Origin: Amycolatopsis solani
Lineage (GTDB): Bacteria; Actinomycetota; Actinomycetes; Mycobacteriales; Pseudonocardiaceae
Direction: 5' to 3'
NCBI RefSeq assembly: GCF_033441515.1
Contig: NZ_JAWQJT010000003.1
Coordinates: 1,488,001-1,552,000 of the forward strand
DNA length: 64,000 nt
Part shown: in pieces, positions 52,056 through 60,736 of the stretch
Layout of the letters: the number at the start of each line of letters is the position of its first letter
Numbering within the stretch: the stretch's first letter is position 1
The notes under the pieces: generated by a model
What the model saw: only the letters and a program-made list of their open reading frames with translations
Database searches by the model: none
Told to the model about the DNA's origin: nothing
Translations under genes and position numbers: made by a program

Positions 52056-52910
52056 ATGCGGCGGACGGCGGCGGTCTTCGGGGCGGTACTGGCCCTCGCG
52101 CTGACGTCGTGCGCTGCCGAAGAAGTGCCGTCCACGCCGCAACCAGTGCCTTCGACACCCGTTCCGGCGAGGACTCCGGCGACGGCTCCGGTGACGGCGT
52201 CGAGCGCGCCCGCCGTCACCTGGCAGGTGGGTGCCCGGCCACTCCCCCGGCGTCCCGACGGCTTCGGTGAGGTCGAACCGACGCCACCCGAACTGGTGAA
52301 CCGGGCACTTCCGACAAAAGACCTCCTTCCGCCGCCGGCGGACGGCCGGTACGCGTCGACGATCAGCGCGGTGCCCGCCGACGTCCTCGCGCGCAGCACC
52401 TGGCAGGCCGCCTGCCCCGTCAAGGCGACCGACCTGCGCTACCTGACGATGTCCTTCTGGGGCTTCGACGGCCGCGCGCACACCGGCGAGATGCTGGTCA
52501 ACGCTAAGGGCGCCGCCGGGATCACCAAGGTGTTCGGGCAGCTCTTCGCGGCACGCTTCCCGCTCGAAGAGATGCGCGTGACCAGCCCCGGCGAGCTGAC
52601 CGTGCCGCCGACCGGCGACGGCAACTCGACCAGCGCGTTCGTCTGCCGCCCGGCGCGCGGGCAGACGTCCTGGTCGGCGCACGCCTACGGGCTCGCCGTG
52701 GACGTCAACCCGTTCTGCAACCCCTACACCCAGGGCGACCTCGTGCTGCCCGAGCTGGCTTCGGCGTACGTCGACCGCGCGAACCGGCGGCCGGGCATGG
52801 TCCTGGCCGGCGACGCGATCGTGCGGGCGTTCGCCGCGATCGGCTGGGGCTGGGGTGGCGCGTGGTCCAGCCCGAAGGACCGGATGCACTTCACCGGCAA
52901 CGGCCACTGA
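52056..52910 (+). CDS. M15-family D-Ala-D-Ala carboxypeptidase-like lipoprotein
   Basis: 284 residues. A lipoprotein signal ends at the lipobox LTSC (Cys19), followed by a Pro/Thr/Ser linker and an M15C-type zinc peptidase domain: SAHAYGLAVDVNPF (H209, D216) and DRMHF (H278) are the zinc ligands. It would trim peptidoglycan peptides at the outer face of the membrane. ATG 52056 is chosen because the signal peptide starts there; the frame is open 19 codons upstream. Confidence 0.85.
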   Translation: MRRTAAVFGAVLALALTSCAAEEVPSTPQPVPSTPVPARTPATAPVTASSAPAVTWQVGARPLPRRPDGFGEVEPTPPELVNRALPTKDLLPPPADGRYASTISAVPADVLARSTWQAACPVKATDLRYLTMSFWGFDGRAHTGEMLVNAKGAAGITKVFGQLFAARFPLEEMRVTSPGELTVPPTGDGNSTSAFVCRPARGQTSWSAHAYGLAVDVNPFCNPYTQGDLVLPELASAYVDRANRRPGMVLAGDAIVRAFAAIGWGWGGAWSSPKDRMHFTGNGH

Positions 52911-53006
52911 GCACGTAATACGACGTTAAGCACATCGGGGAACACCCGCTTCCCACCGCCGGTTGGCTAGGGTGAATCGTTCGGAGCCGACCCCGCGGAG
53001 GATGCA

Positions 53007-54401
53007 GTGCCCCACTACGACCTGGTGATCGTCGGGACGGGATCGGGGAACTCGATCCTCGGCCCGGATTTCGCGGGCAAGAAGACGGCGATCGTCGAGA
53101 AGGGCACGTTCGGGGGCACCTGCCTCAACGTCGGCTGCATCCCCACGAAGATGTTCGTCTACGCCGCCGACGTCGCGTACACGCCTTCGCACAGCGCGAA
53201 GTACGGCGTCGACGAAGAACTGAAGGGCGTGCGCTGGCGCGACATCCGCGACCGGGTCTTCGGCCGGATCGACCCGATCGCCGCGGGTGGCGCGGAGTAC
53301 CGCCGCAGCCACGAGGACAACGCGAACGTCGACGTCTACGACGGCACCGCCCGCTTCACCGGGCACAAGGAACTGCGCGTCAGCTTCGCCGACGGGCGCC
53401 CCGACGAGGTGCTGACCGCGGACAAGTTCGTGCTCGCCGCGGGCGGGCGGCCGGTGATCCCGGAGATCCCCGGCCTCGACACCGTCGAGTACCACACCTC
53501 CGACACCGTGATGCGGCTCGACGAGCTGCCCGAGCGCATCGTCATCCTGGGCGGCGGGTACATCGCGGCCGAGTTCGCGCACGTCTTCGCCTCGTTCGGC
53601 GTCCACGTCACGCTGGTCAACCGGTCCGGGCGGCTGCTGCGCTCGGAGGACGACGACGTCAGCGCGCGGTTCACCGAGCTGGCCGCCGAGCGGTTCGACG
53701 TCCGCCTCGACCGCAAGACCGTGCGGGTGCGCAAGACCGGCAACGGCGTCGCGCTGGACCTCGAAGGACCGCAGGGCGCCGAAACCGTCGAGGCCGGCGT
53801 GCTGCTGGTCGCGACCGGCCGCCGGCCGAACTCGGACCTGCTCGACGTCGCCGCCACCGGGGTGACCACAAGGGACAGTGGGCACGTCGTGGTCGACGAC
53901 TACCAGGAGACCGCGGTCGAAGGCATCTACGCGCTCGGCGATCTCTCGTCGCCGCACGAGCTGAAGCACGTCGCCAACCACGAAGCCCGCGTGGTGCAGC
54001 ACAACCTGGCGCACCCGGACGACCGGATCGCCGCCGACCACCGGTTCGTGCCGCACGCGGTGTTCACGCACCCGCAGGTCGCCTCCGTCGGGCTCACCGA
54101 GCGGAAGGCTCGTGAAAAGGGTGTCTCCTTCGTGACTTCGAAGCAGGACTACGCCGGGATCGCGTACGGCTGGGCGATGGAAGACACCACGGGCTTCGCG
54201 AAGCTCCTGGCCGACCCGGCGACCGGGCAGCTGCTCGGCGCGCACGTCATCGGCCCGCAGGCGTCGTCGGTGATCCAGCCGCTGATCCAGGCGATGAGCT
54301 TCGGCCTGGACGCGCGGAGCATGGCGCGCGGGCAGTACTGGATCCACCCGGCGATGCCGGAGCTGATCGAGAACGCGCTGCTCAACCTGCCCCTGGACTG
54401 A
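53007..54401 (+). CDS. mtr: Mycothione reductase
   Basis: 464 residues of the disulfide reductase family: FAD motif [12 protein letters not shown] (5-16), redox pair GGTCLNVGC (C39, C44), NADPH motif [20 protein letters not shown] and C-terminal His447-x4-Glu452 in HPAMPE. It reduces mycothione to mycothiol with NADPH, keeping the cytosolic thiol pool of actinobacteria reduced. GGAGGA precedes the GTG start. Confidence 0.93.
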   Translation: MPHYDLVIVGTGSGNSILGPDFAGKKTAIVEKGTFGGTCLNVGCIPTKMFVYAADVAYTPSHSAKYGVDEELKGVRWRDIRDRVFGRIDPIAAGGAEYRRSHEDNANVDVYDGTARFTGHKELRVSFADGRPDEVLTADKFVLAAGGRPVIPEIPGLDTVEYHTSDTVMRLDELPERIVILGGGYIAAEFAHVFASFGVHVTLVNRSGRLLRSEDDDVSARFTELAAERFDVRLDRKTVRVRKTGNGVALDLEGPQGAETVEAGVLLVATGRRPNSDLLDVAATGVTTRDSGHVVVDDYQETAVEGIYALGDLSSPHELKHVANHEARVVQHNLAHPDDRIAADHRFVPHAVFTHPQVASVGLTERKAREKGVSFVTSKQDYAGIAYGWAMEDTTGFAKLLADPATGQLLGAHVIGPQASSVIQPLIQAMSFGLDARSMARGQYWIHPAMPELIENALLNLPLD

Positions 54402-54405
54402 GTCA

Positions 54406-54440
54406 CCGCGGGCCGGGAGGGGTGACCTCCCGGCCCGCGG
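54406..54440. terminator. 15-bp perfect stem-loop between converging genes
   Basis: CCGCGGGCCGGGAGG (54406-54420) pairs perfectly with 54426-54440 around GGTGA. It lies four bases after the mtr stop and six before the stop of the converging protease gene, so it can serve both. Confidence 0.75.
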
Positions 54441-54446
54441 GAGTCG

Positions 54447-56237
54447 CTACAGCGTTAGGGACCAGGTGTCGAGGGTGCCGGTGTCGCCGGGGCCGTAGTC
54501 GGTGACGCGCAGCTGCCAGCGGCCGCCGGCCGGGGAAGCGGCCGGGACGGTGAAGGTGCGGGCGCCGGTCCACGCCGTGCACGTGCTGCCGCCGCTGTAC
54601 TTGAGCGCGTACGCCTTGCCCTTCGGGTCCAGCAGCGTGACGCCGAGGTCTTCGGCGCACGTGTGGCGGATGGTCACCGCGACCGACAGCGGGGTCGCCA
54701 CCTGGCCGGTCAGGGTGGACGTGATCGGGCTGAAGACCTGCTGGTAGTCGCGGATCGCGTAGTCGGTGTCGTTGGTCAGCGTCCGGCCGCCGCCGTCGCC
54801 CGCCTGGGTCCGTGCCGGAACCGCGGCGCTGGCCGGTGACGCGTTGCCGGCGGCGTCTCGTGCCTTGACCGTGAACGTGTACGCGGTGTCCGGCGAGAGC
54901 CCGGTGACGGTCGCCGAAGTCCCGGCGACGCTCGTGGCGAGCGTGGAGCCGTTGTAGACGTCGTACGCGGTCACGTCGCCGGTGGAGGCGTCCCAGGCCA
55001 GCGAAACGCTGGTGGCCGTCGTGCCGGTGACCCGCGGGTTGGCGGGCGCTCCCGGCAGCGTGGTGCCCCCGCTGGTCACGAGGCTGAGCTGCCACTTGTC
55101 CAGCGCTTCGACGACCGGCTGGAACAGGGACAGGTCGCCGTCGGACGGGTTGTCCACGCACTTCGACGGGCCGCCGTCGTGCAGGCCGGTGGCCTTGCTG
55201 CCGAGCAGCCAGCCGCCGCCGGAGTCGCCGCCGAGGGAGCACGCCGTCGTCCAGGTGAGGTCGTCGATGACCAGTCCGCCGCCGTAGTCGACGGACTTGT
55301 GCGTGTACTTCACTTCGCCGCACTGCCAGTGCGATGTGTTGCCGGAGTGGCAGACGCGGTCGCCGACCATCACCTCGGCCGCGCCGGTCAGCGTGATCGC
55401 CGGCTGGCCCCAGGTGTTGACCGACGCCGACAGGGTCCAGCCGGCCTCCGTCACCGCCACGACACCCATGTCGCCCTCTCGCGCGTTGACGCTGTGGGTG
55501 CCGCCGACGTTCGACGTGCCGATCCGGTTCTGCTGCCCCGAAGCGCCATACGCGGCTTGGTCGCGGTCGTTCGTGCAGTGCCCCGCGGTCAGGAAGTGCT
55601 TGGCACCGCTCGAATCCGTCACCGGGAAGCCGACCGAGCAGTTGCTTTCGCCGCCCGGCCACCACGGGTTCCCGGTCTGGATCGTGCCCGACTGCTGCCG
55701 CGGCGACGAACTCGTCTCGGTGATCCGGACCCCGAGTTCCCGCACGCGGGAAAGGAAACTCTCGGTCGCCGCGGTCTTCTTCGTCCGGTCGACGTCCACG
55801 CCGACCTCGTTGCCGCGGACGTCGATGCCCCAGCCGTAGACGCCGGGTACGCCGGTGCCGACCAGCGCGCGGACGGCCGCGTCGGTGCGGTCGAGATCGG
55901 CCTGGCTGCGGGCGACCACCCGAGCCGCTGCCCCCGCGGCACGCGCCTCGTCCGCCGCCGCCTGACTGGTGACGGCGATGGTCAGCTTCCCGGCGGCGGC
56001 GTCGAACCACTGTCCCGCGGCCTGCGCGCGGACCGGCGCGGGCAGCGTCGCCGCCAGCCGGTGGGCCCGGTCCTGGGCGGCCAGCTGCGTCCGGGCCTGG
56101 TCCGCGGTCAGGCCGAACGCCGCGGCGACGCCCGCCACCTCGGCGTCCGGGTGGTCCGGCGCCGCTTCGGCGGGCGCGAAACCCAGCCCGAGCGCGGCCA
56201 TCGCGGCCACACCCACGACGGAAACGAATCTGCGCAT
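54447..56237 (-). CDS. Secreted alpha-lytic-type protease with FnIII and P-domain
   Basis: 596 residues: signal peptide (1-26), an alpha-lytic-type prodomain (about 30-180), a chymotrypsin-fold protease with His220 (TAGHC), Asp256 (GDMGVV) and Ser339 (GGDSGGG), a fibronectin type III domain (about 395-480) and a C-terminal P/proprotein-convertase domain (about 490-596). FnIII and P-domains probably bind substrate surfaces. GAGGAG precedes the ATG. The gap to the XRE gene upstream carries a TTAACAGTTAA palindrome that may control it. Confidence 0.9.
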   Translation of the reverse strand: MRRFVSVVGVAAMAALGLGFAPAEAAPDHPDAEVAGVAAAFGLTADQARTQLAAQDRAHRLAATLPAPVRAQAAGQWFDAAAGKLTIAVTSQAAADEARAAGAAARVVARSQADLDRTDAAVRALVGTGVPGVYGWGIDVRGNEVGVDVDRTKKTAATESFLSRVRELGVRITETSSSPRQQSGTIQTGNPWWPGGESNCSVGFPVTDSSGAKHFLTAGHCTNDRDQAAYGASGQQNRIGTSNVGGTHSVNAREGDMGVVAVTEAGWTLSASVNTWGQPAITLTGAAEVMVGDRVCHSGNTSHWQCGEVKYTHKSVDYGGGLVIDDLTWTTACSLGGDSGGGWLLGSKATGLHDGGPSKCVDNPSDGDLSLFQPVVEALDKWQLSLVTSGGTTLPGAPANPRVTGTTATSVSLAWDASTGDVTAYDVYNGSTLATSVAGTSATVTGLSPDTAYTFTVKARDAAGNASPASAAVPARTQAGDGGGRTLTNDTDYAIRDYQQVFSPITSTLTGQVATPLSVAVTIRHTCAEDLGVTLLDPKGKAYALKYSGGSTCTAWTGARTFTVPAASPAGGRWQLRVTDYGPGDTGTLDTWSLTL

Positions 56238-56315
56238 TGGTTTCTCCTCGATTCGGCGAAGGAAGTGCGCAGACGGTAAGCCGCCGGAAACCCCGCGTTG
56301 AAGATCCGGAAGTCC

Positions 56316-56326
56316 TTAACAGTTAA
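56316..56326. promoter_or_regulatory. TTAACAGTTAA palindrome, copy 1 (protease promoter side)
   Basis: A perfect 11-base palindrome overlapping the stop codon of the XRE gene, 79 bp upstream of the protease start. The same 11 bases recur at 57258-57268 before the XRE gene. Confidence 0.6.
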
Positions 56327-57219
56327 CTGGCGGCCCAATCCCATTCGAACCCGTACCGGCCGGGGCCGAAGTTGAGCGCGACCCCGTGCACCGCATCGGC
56401 TTCCGGAACGACTTCGGTTTCTTCGCCGGGTTCGGCGAAGCGGCGGCAGACCAGCGGGACCGCGTCCGGCGAGAAGCGGATTTCGAGCACGTATTCGCGG
56501 ACCGGGAGGCGGAATTTGCGTTCGTAGTTCGTCGCGATCGGGTGCGGCGCGCGGTTCACGAGCGTGTGCTCGGTGATGACCGTTTCGCCGCGTTCCAGGG
56601 GCCTGCCGAAGAGCAGTTCGACGACGAGGAGGCCGTCTTCGGGCTTCAGCACGCTGCGGCCGGGGCGGCAGCCGCGCAGCGAGCGCAGTTCCGGCAGGGG
56701 CCGGTCGTGCTCGTCCAGGTGCAGGATCACCACCCAGCGGTCCGGGCCGTCGGCCTCGGCCCGCAGCACCTGCCGCGACCGAATCTCCAGTTCCTCGCGA
56801 CCGGCCCCGACGAGAACGACGTCGTGCTGGCTGAGCCGGGTCAGCCGCTCGTCCCATCGGGTGTCCACATCGGACACCGCGGCGTCGATGCGCGGCCCGT
56901 CCGGCCAGAACCGGCCGATCGCCGCGGCGGCGGACCGGCGCGCCCGTGGCGGGCCGAGCAGCGCGACGAGCGAACCGGACGGCACTTCCAGCACGGCTTC
57001 GAGCTGCCGTAGCCCACGCACCGAGTCCCGCCGTTCCGGCCGGCTGCGGCCGGACTGCCAGTAGCTCAACGTCGCCGTCGTCACCGAGACGCCGCGAGCG
57101 CGCAGGTGCTCGCGAAGCCGGTCCAGGCTCAGCCCGCGGGCACGGATCGCCGCGCGCAGGGCGGCGTCGAACGGGCCCTCGCGCAGCAACGCCCCGAGGT
57201 CAGGGGACGGCTCGGCCAC
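56323..57219 (-). CDS. XRE-like helix-turn-helix regulator
   Basis: 298 residues. The N-terminus (about 16-75) is a helix-turn-helix (FDAALRAAIRARGLSLDRLREHLRARGVSVTTATLSYWQSGRSRPER); the rest is a beta-rich domain (VVLVGAGREELEIRSRQVLRAEADGPDRWVV) of unknown ligand. TAAGAT at 57226-57231 on its strand lies six bases before the GTG at 57219, which sets the start and suggests a leaderless transcript. Identical palindromes before and at the end of the gene suggest autoregulation and control of the secreted protease downstream. Confidence 0.78.
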   Translation of the reverse strand: MAEPSPDLGALLREGPFDAALRAAIRARGLSLDRLREHLRARGVSVTTATLSYWQSGRSRPERRDSVRGLRQLEAVLEVPSGSLVALLGPPRARRSAAAAIGRFWPDGPRIDAAVSDVDTRWDERLTRLSQHDVVLVGAGREELEIRSRQVLRAEADGPDRWVVILHLDEHDRPLPELRSLRGCRPGRSVLKPEDGLLVVELLFGRPLERGETVITEHTLVNRAPHPIATNYERKFRLPVREYVLEIRFSPDAVPLVCRRFAEPGEETEVVPEADAVHGVALNFGPGRYGFEWDWAAS

Positions 57220-57225
57220 CAAACG

Positions 57226-57268
57226 ATCTTAAGCGGCGCGGACCCCGGCGAAAGGTGTTAACAGTTAA
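57226..57268 (-). promoter_or_regulatory. Leaderless XRE promoter with TTAACAGTTAA palindrome, copy 2
   Basis: The -10 hexamer TAAGAT (57226-57231) sits six bases before the GTG start. The palindrome TTAACAGTTAA (57258-57268) lies just upstream of the expected -35 region. Confidence 0.6.
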
Positions 57269-57271
57269 GAA

Positions 57272-58501
57272 TCAGACGAACCGGCGGCGGCCGGCGAGCG
57301 CGCCGAACACCACCTGCACGACGAGCAGGCCGAGCAGCATCGCCAGCGGCACGGTCCAGCCGCCCGCGAGGTCGTGCAGGAGACCGAAGAGGAACGGCCC
57401 GAGCGCGGCGAACAGGTAGCCGAAGCCCTGTGCCATCCCGGACAGCCGGGCGGTGTCCGCGCCGGTGCGCGCCCGCAACGCGATCACGGTCAGGGCCAGC
57501 GAGAACACGCTCATGCCGAGTCCGATCAGCAGGCTCCAGAGCAGCGGCGACCACGCCGGGGCGACCATCAGGCCGGTGGTGCCGGCGAAACCGAACACGC
57601 CGAGGGTGGCGATCCAGGGGCCCTGCCCGCGCTGCCGGGCGGCCATCGGCGCGACGAAGAGGCTGATCGGCACGGCGATCAGCGAGACCAGGCCGAACAG
57701 CAGCCCGGCGTCGTCGCGCGACACGCCCGCGTCCATCAGCACCTGCGGGAACCAGCCCATCGCCGCGTAGGCGTAGAACGCCTGCAGGCCGAAGAAGACC
57801 GTGACGATCCAGGCCAGCCGGTTGCGCAGCAGCGACCGGCCGCCCGCGGCGGCGTCGGCGTGCCTCGGTGCCCGGCCGGTGCCGCGGGCTGCGAGAATCC
57901 ACGCCAGCAACGCGACGACGGCCACCACCGCCCAGCTGCCCAGCGCCGGGCGCCAGCCGCCGAACGCGTCGCCGAGCTGCGGGGTCACCGCCGACCCGAG
58001 CGCGCCGCCGCCCTGCAGGGCCGCGGTGTAGACACCGGTCATGACGCCGATGCGGGCCGGGAAGGAGTCCTTGATGACCACCGGGATCAGCACGTTGATC
58101 AGGGCGATGCCGGCGGTGGCCACGAGTGTTCCGCCGAGGACCACGGCCGGGCCGTCGAGCACGCGCAGCACGAGCCCTGCCGCGATCGTGCCCAGCGCGA
58201 TCGCGATGGCGGCGCCGATGCCGGCCCGGCGGGCGAGCAGCGGCGCGGCCAGCCCGGCGCCGGCGAAGCAGAGCGTCGGCAACGTCGTGAGCACGCCGGC
58301 CCAGACCCCGGAAGTCCCCAGGTCCTGGCGCATTTCCGCGAGCATGGGGCCGACGCCGGTGATGGCCGGGCGCAGGTTGAGGGCGGTGAGCACCACGGCG
58401 ATCGCGAGCAGCGCGCCGGCGGCGACCACGCCGGGGGCCCGGAACTCCACGGCTCCGTCCAGTTCGGGTTCGAGGCCGGATTCACGGTGTTCGACGCGCA
58501 T
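57272..58501 (-). CDS. CynX/NimT-type MFS transporter
   Basis: 409 residues with twelve hydrophobic segments. The LTALNLRPAITGVGPMLAEM stretch (about 39-58) is the signature of the CynX/NimT subfamily of the major facilitator group, which exports or imports small compounds such as cyanate or 2-nitroimidazole. It is divergent from a FadR-type regulator with a 48-bp gap, so the regulator probably controls it in response to the transported compound or a metabolite. Confidence 0.85.
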   Translation of the reverse strand: MRVEHRESGLEPELDGAVEFRAPGVVAAGALLAIAVVLTALNLRPAITGVGPMLAEMRQDLGTSGVWAGVLTTLPTLCFAGAGLAAPLLARRAGIGAAIAIALGTIAAGLVLRVLDGPAVVLGGTLVATAGIALINVLIPVVIKDSFPARIGVMTGVYTAALQGGGALGSAVTPQLGDAFGGWRPALGSWAVVAVVALLAWILAARGTGRAPRHADAAAGGRSLLRNRLAWIVTVFFGLQAFYAYAAMGWFPQVLMDAGVSRDDAGLLFGLVSLIAVPISLFVAPMAARQRGQGPWIATLGVFGFAGTTGLMVAPAWSPLLWSLLIGLGMSVFSLALTVIALRARTGADTARLSGMAQGFGYLFAALGPFLFGLLHDLAGGWTVPLAMLLGLLVVQVVFGALAGRRRFV

Positions 58502-58549
58502 GACCGCTACTATCGCATACGTAGGATGATTGGATGAAGGGATAAGCCT

Positions 58550-59233
58550 GTGCCTCTGGCCACCACCCGGCGAGCAGGCCTCGTCGACCAGGTCATCGAG
58601 CAGCTGCGGACCGCGGTCACGCAGGGCGAATGGCCCATCGGCGAACGCATCCCCACCGAGGCCGAGCTCGTCGACCAGCTCGGCGTCGGGCGCAACACCG
58701 TCCGCGAAGCCGTCCGCGCGCTCGCGCACACCGGACTGCTGGAGGTCCGGCAGGGTGACGGCACGTACGTGCGCGCCACGAGCGAGGTGTCCGGCGCGAT
58801 CCGGCGGCTGTGCGGGTCGGAACTGCGCGAGGTCCTGCAGGTCCGGCGCACCCTCGAAGTCGAAGGCGCCCGCCTGGCCGCCGCCGAGCGGACCGAGGAA
58901 GAGGTCGCCGAGCTGTGGGCGCTGCTGTCGCGCCGCGAGGCCGAGCTGCGCGACGGGCGCTGGGAAGACTTCGCGCGTACGGACGCGGAGTTCCACTGCA
59001 CCGTCGTCCGCGCCGGCCACAACCGGCTGCTCACCGAGCTCTACCGCGGGCTGACCGAGGTCATCACGGCCAGCGTCGCGGCGACGTCCAGCATCGCGCC
59101 GGGCGCGGAGCACGTGCCCGAGATCGGCCACGAAGGTCTCGCCCGCGCCATCGCCGACCGCGACGCGGAGCGGGCCGCCGCCGAGGCGTGCGGCTTCCTG
59201 GACGAGCTCCTGCAGCGCATCGAACCCTCCTGA
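58550..59233 (+). CDS. FadR-type GntR-family regulator
   Basis: 227 residues: an N-terminal winged helix (VDQVIEQLRTAVTQGEWPIGERIPTEAELVDQLGVGRNTVREAVRAL) and a helical FCD ligand domain with metal ligands likely in the TDAEFHCTVV, NRLL and IGHEGLARAI segments. It is divergent from the CynX/NimT-type transporter. The short gap holds CATACGTAGGATG (58516-58528), a weak dyad around TACGTA that could be its operator. The GTG start follows AAGGGATAAG. Confidence 0.87.
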   Translation: MPLATTRRAGLVDQVIEQLRTAVTQGEWPIGERIPTEAELVDQLGVGRNTVREAVRALAHTGLLEVRQGDGTYVRATSEVSGAIRRLCGSELREVLQVRRTLEVEGARLAAAERTEEEVAELWALLSRREAELRDGRWEDFARTDAEFHCTVVRAGHNRLLTELYRGLTEVITASVAATSSIAPGAEHVPEIGHEGLARAIADRDAERAAAEACGFLDELLQRIEPS

Positions 59234-59278
59234 CCTGCCTTTACGCTATTTTTAACCCCTAAGGGTGCCATTTCAGGG

Positions 59279-59314
59279 TTGTCGTGGCACCACTGTGGCG
59301 CCATAGTTGTGCCA
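59279..59314 (+). promoter_or_regulatory. Leaderless promoter filled by a 30-bp palindromic operator
   Basis: TTGTCG (59279-59284), a 17-base spacer and CATAGT (59302-59307) form a promoter whose start point would be the ATG at 59314. Bases 59285-59314 are a palindrome, left arm TGGCACCACTGTGGC, with 13 of 15 positions matching. Another GTGCCA half-site lies at 59265-59270. The RHH protein encoded next is the probable binder. Confidence 0.7.
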
Positions 59315-59802
59315 TGGACCTGACGCCCTTCGTGGACGAACTCCGCCGGGAGCTCGCGGTCGCCGCCGAAGCGGCGGGTGAGGAAGCCGTCGCACTGGCC
59401 GAGCGGCTCACCGCGCCGCTCGAATCGGCGATCCGGCTCACCCTGCTCGACGCCCTTTCCACGGCGGCCGACGAGATCACCCGCGACCTCGCACCCGGCT
59501 CCGTCGAGGTGCGCCTGCGCCGCCGCGAAGCCGAATTCGCCGTCTCGCTGCCGGCCGCCCCCGAACCCCAGCCCCAGGAGCCGCCCCCGGTGCCCCCGGA
59601 GGCCGACGACGGCGCCGTCGCCCGGGTCAACCTCCGGCTGCCCGAAGCGCTCAAGCAGCGCGTCGAGGAAGCGGCGAACCGGGAGATGCTCTCGATCAAC
59701 GCCTGGCTCGTGCGAGCCGCGAACGCCGCGCTCGGCCCCGGCAAGGGCCCGGCCCAGCGCCGTTCGGTCTTCGGCGAGAAGTACACCGGCTGGGTTCAGT
59801 AA
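59314..59802 (+). CDS. Ribbon-helix-helix (HicB-like) DNA-binding protein
   Basis: 162 residues. Residues 1-80 are helical and acidic with a short strand (SVEVRLRRREAEFAVSLP), residues 81-100 are Pro-rich, and 103-141 are a ribbon-helix-helix (ARVNLRLPEALKQRVEEAANREMLSINAWLVRAANAAL). Antitoxins of the HicB group share such a C-terminus, but no HicA toxin is present. The gene heads a cluster with DUF4097 and a DrrAB-type exporter. The palindrome covering its promoter suggests strict autorepression. Confidence 0.8.
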   Translation: MDLTPFVDELRRELAVAAEAAGEEAVALAERLTAPLESAIRLTLLDALSTAADEITRDLAPGSVEVRLRRREAEFAVSLPAAPEPQPQEPPPVPPEADDGAVARVNLRLPEALKQRVEEAANREMLSINAWLVRAANAALGPGKGPAQRRSVFGEKYTGWVQ

Positions 59803-59867
59803 CTCTCTTTTTCTCCCCCGTCTCCGACCTGCGGAGACGCCATCCGAGCACCCAGGAGGGCGCAGCC

Positions 59868-60710
59868 ATGCCCGTTTTCGCCACCCCCGAGCCGATTTCG
59901 GCCACGATCGACGTCAGCATCGCCGACATCCGGGTCGTCGCCGGCGAGCGCGCGGAAACCACTGTCGAGGTCGAGCCCGCCGATCCGGCCGAACCCGAGG
60001 ACGTCAAGGCGGTCGCCAAGACCCGCGTCGAGTTCGCGAGCGGCGAGCTGCTGGTCAAGGGCCCGAAGTACGCCACCAAGCTGTGGGGCAAGGGCGGCTC
60101 CCTGCACGTCACGGTCGAGCTGCCCGCCGGCTCGCGGCTCAGGTCCACGGCCGCCATGGGCGACATCCGGGTCAGCGGCCAGGTCGGCGACAGCCGCATC
60201 AAGACCTCGGTCGGCGACATCCATCTCGACGAAGCCGCCCGGCTCGAGGCGAGCACCGCCACCGGCGACGTCTCCGTCGAACGGGCCACCGGGCACCTCG
60301 AGGCCCACACCGGCTCCGGCGAGCTGCGGATCCGCGAGATCGACGGCACCGCCGTGCTCAAGAACTCCAACGGCGAGACCCGCGTCGGCGAGGTCACCGG
60401 CGACCTGCGGGTCAGCACCGCGAACGGTGACATCTTCGTCTCGCTCGCCCACGCCGGCGTGCACGCCAAGACCGCCTCCGGCGACATCCGGCTCAACGAG
60501 GTCATCCGCGACTCCGTCGTCCTCGAGACCGCGGTCGGCGAGATCGAGGTCGGCATCCGCGAGGGCAGCGCCGCCTGGCTCGAGCTCAACTCCCTGACCG
60601 GCTCCGTGCGCAACACGCTCACCCCGTCCGAGGGGCCGGGCGGCACCACCGAAACGGTCGAGGTCAAAGCCCACACCTACACCGGCGACATCGTCATCCG
60701 CCGGGCCTGA
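59868..60710 (+). CDS. DUF4097 beta-helix repeat protein
   Basis: 280 residues consisting mostly of short repeated strand units such as MGDIRVSGQVGDSRIKTSVGDIHL and ATGDVSVERATGHLEAHTGSGELRI, which give a right-handed beta-helix as in the DUF4097/DUF4098 family. There is no signal peptide or membrane helix, so it is probably cytosolic. Members are often linked to regulators and ABC transporters, as here. AGGAGG precedes the ATG, 65 bp after the RHH gene. Confidence 0.82.
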   Translation: MPVFATPEPISATIDVSIADIRVVAGERAETTVEVEPADPAEPEDVKAVAKTRVEFASGELLVKGPKYATKLWGKGGSLHVTVELPAGSRLRSTAAMGDIRVSGQVGDSRIKTSVGDIHLDEAARLEASTATGDVSVERATGHLEAHTGSGELRIREIDGTAVLKNSNGETRVGEVTGDLRVSTANGDIFVSLAHAGVHAKTASGDIRLNEVIRDSVVLETAVGEIEVGIREGSAAWLELNSLTGSVRNTLTPSEGPGGTTETVEVKAHTYTGDIVIRRA

Positions 60711-60736
60711 AACTCCGCACAGACAAGGGGAAGACC

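Noticed and set aside
59314..59802. HicAB toxin-antitoxin pair
   Set aside because: Only the HicB-like RHH protein is present; the next gene encodes a DUF4097 beta-helix protein, not a HicA toxin.
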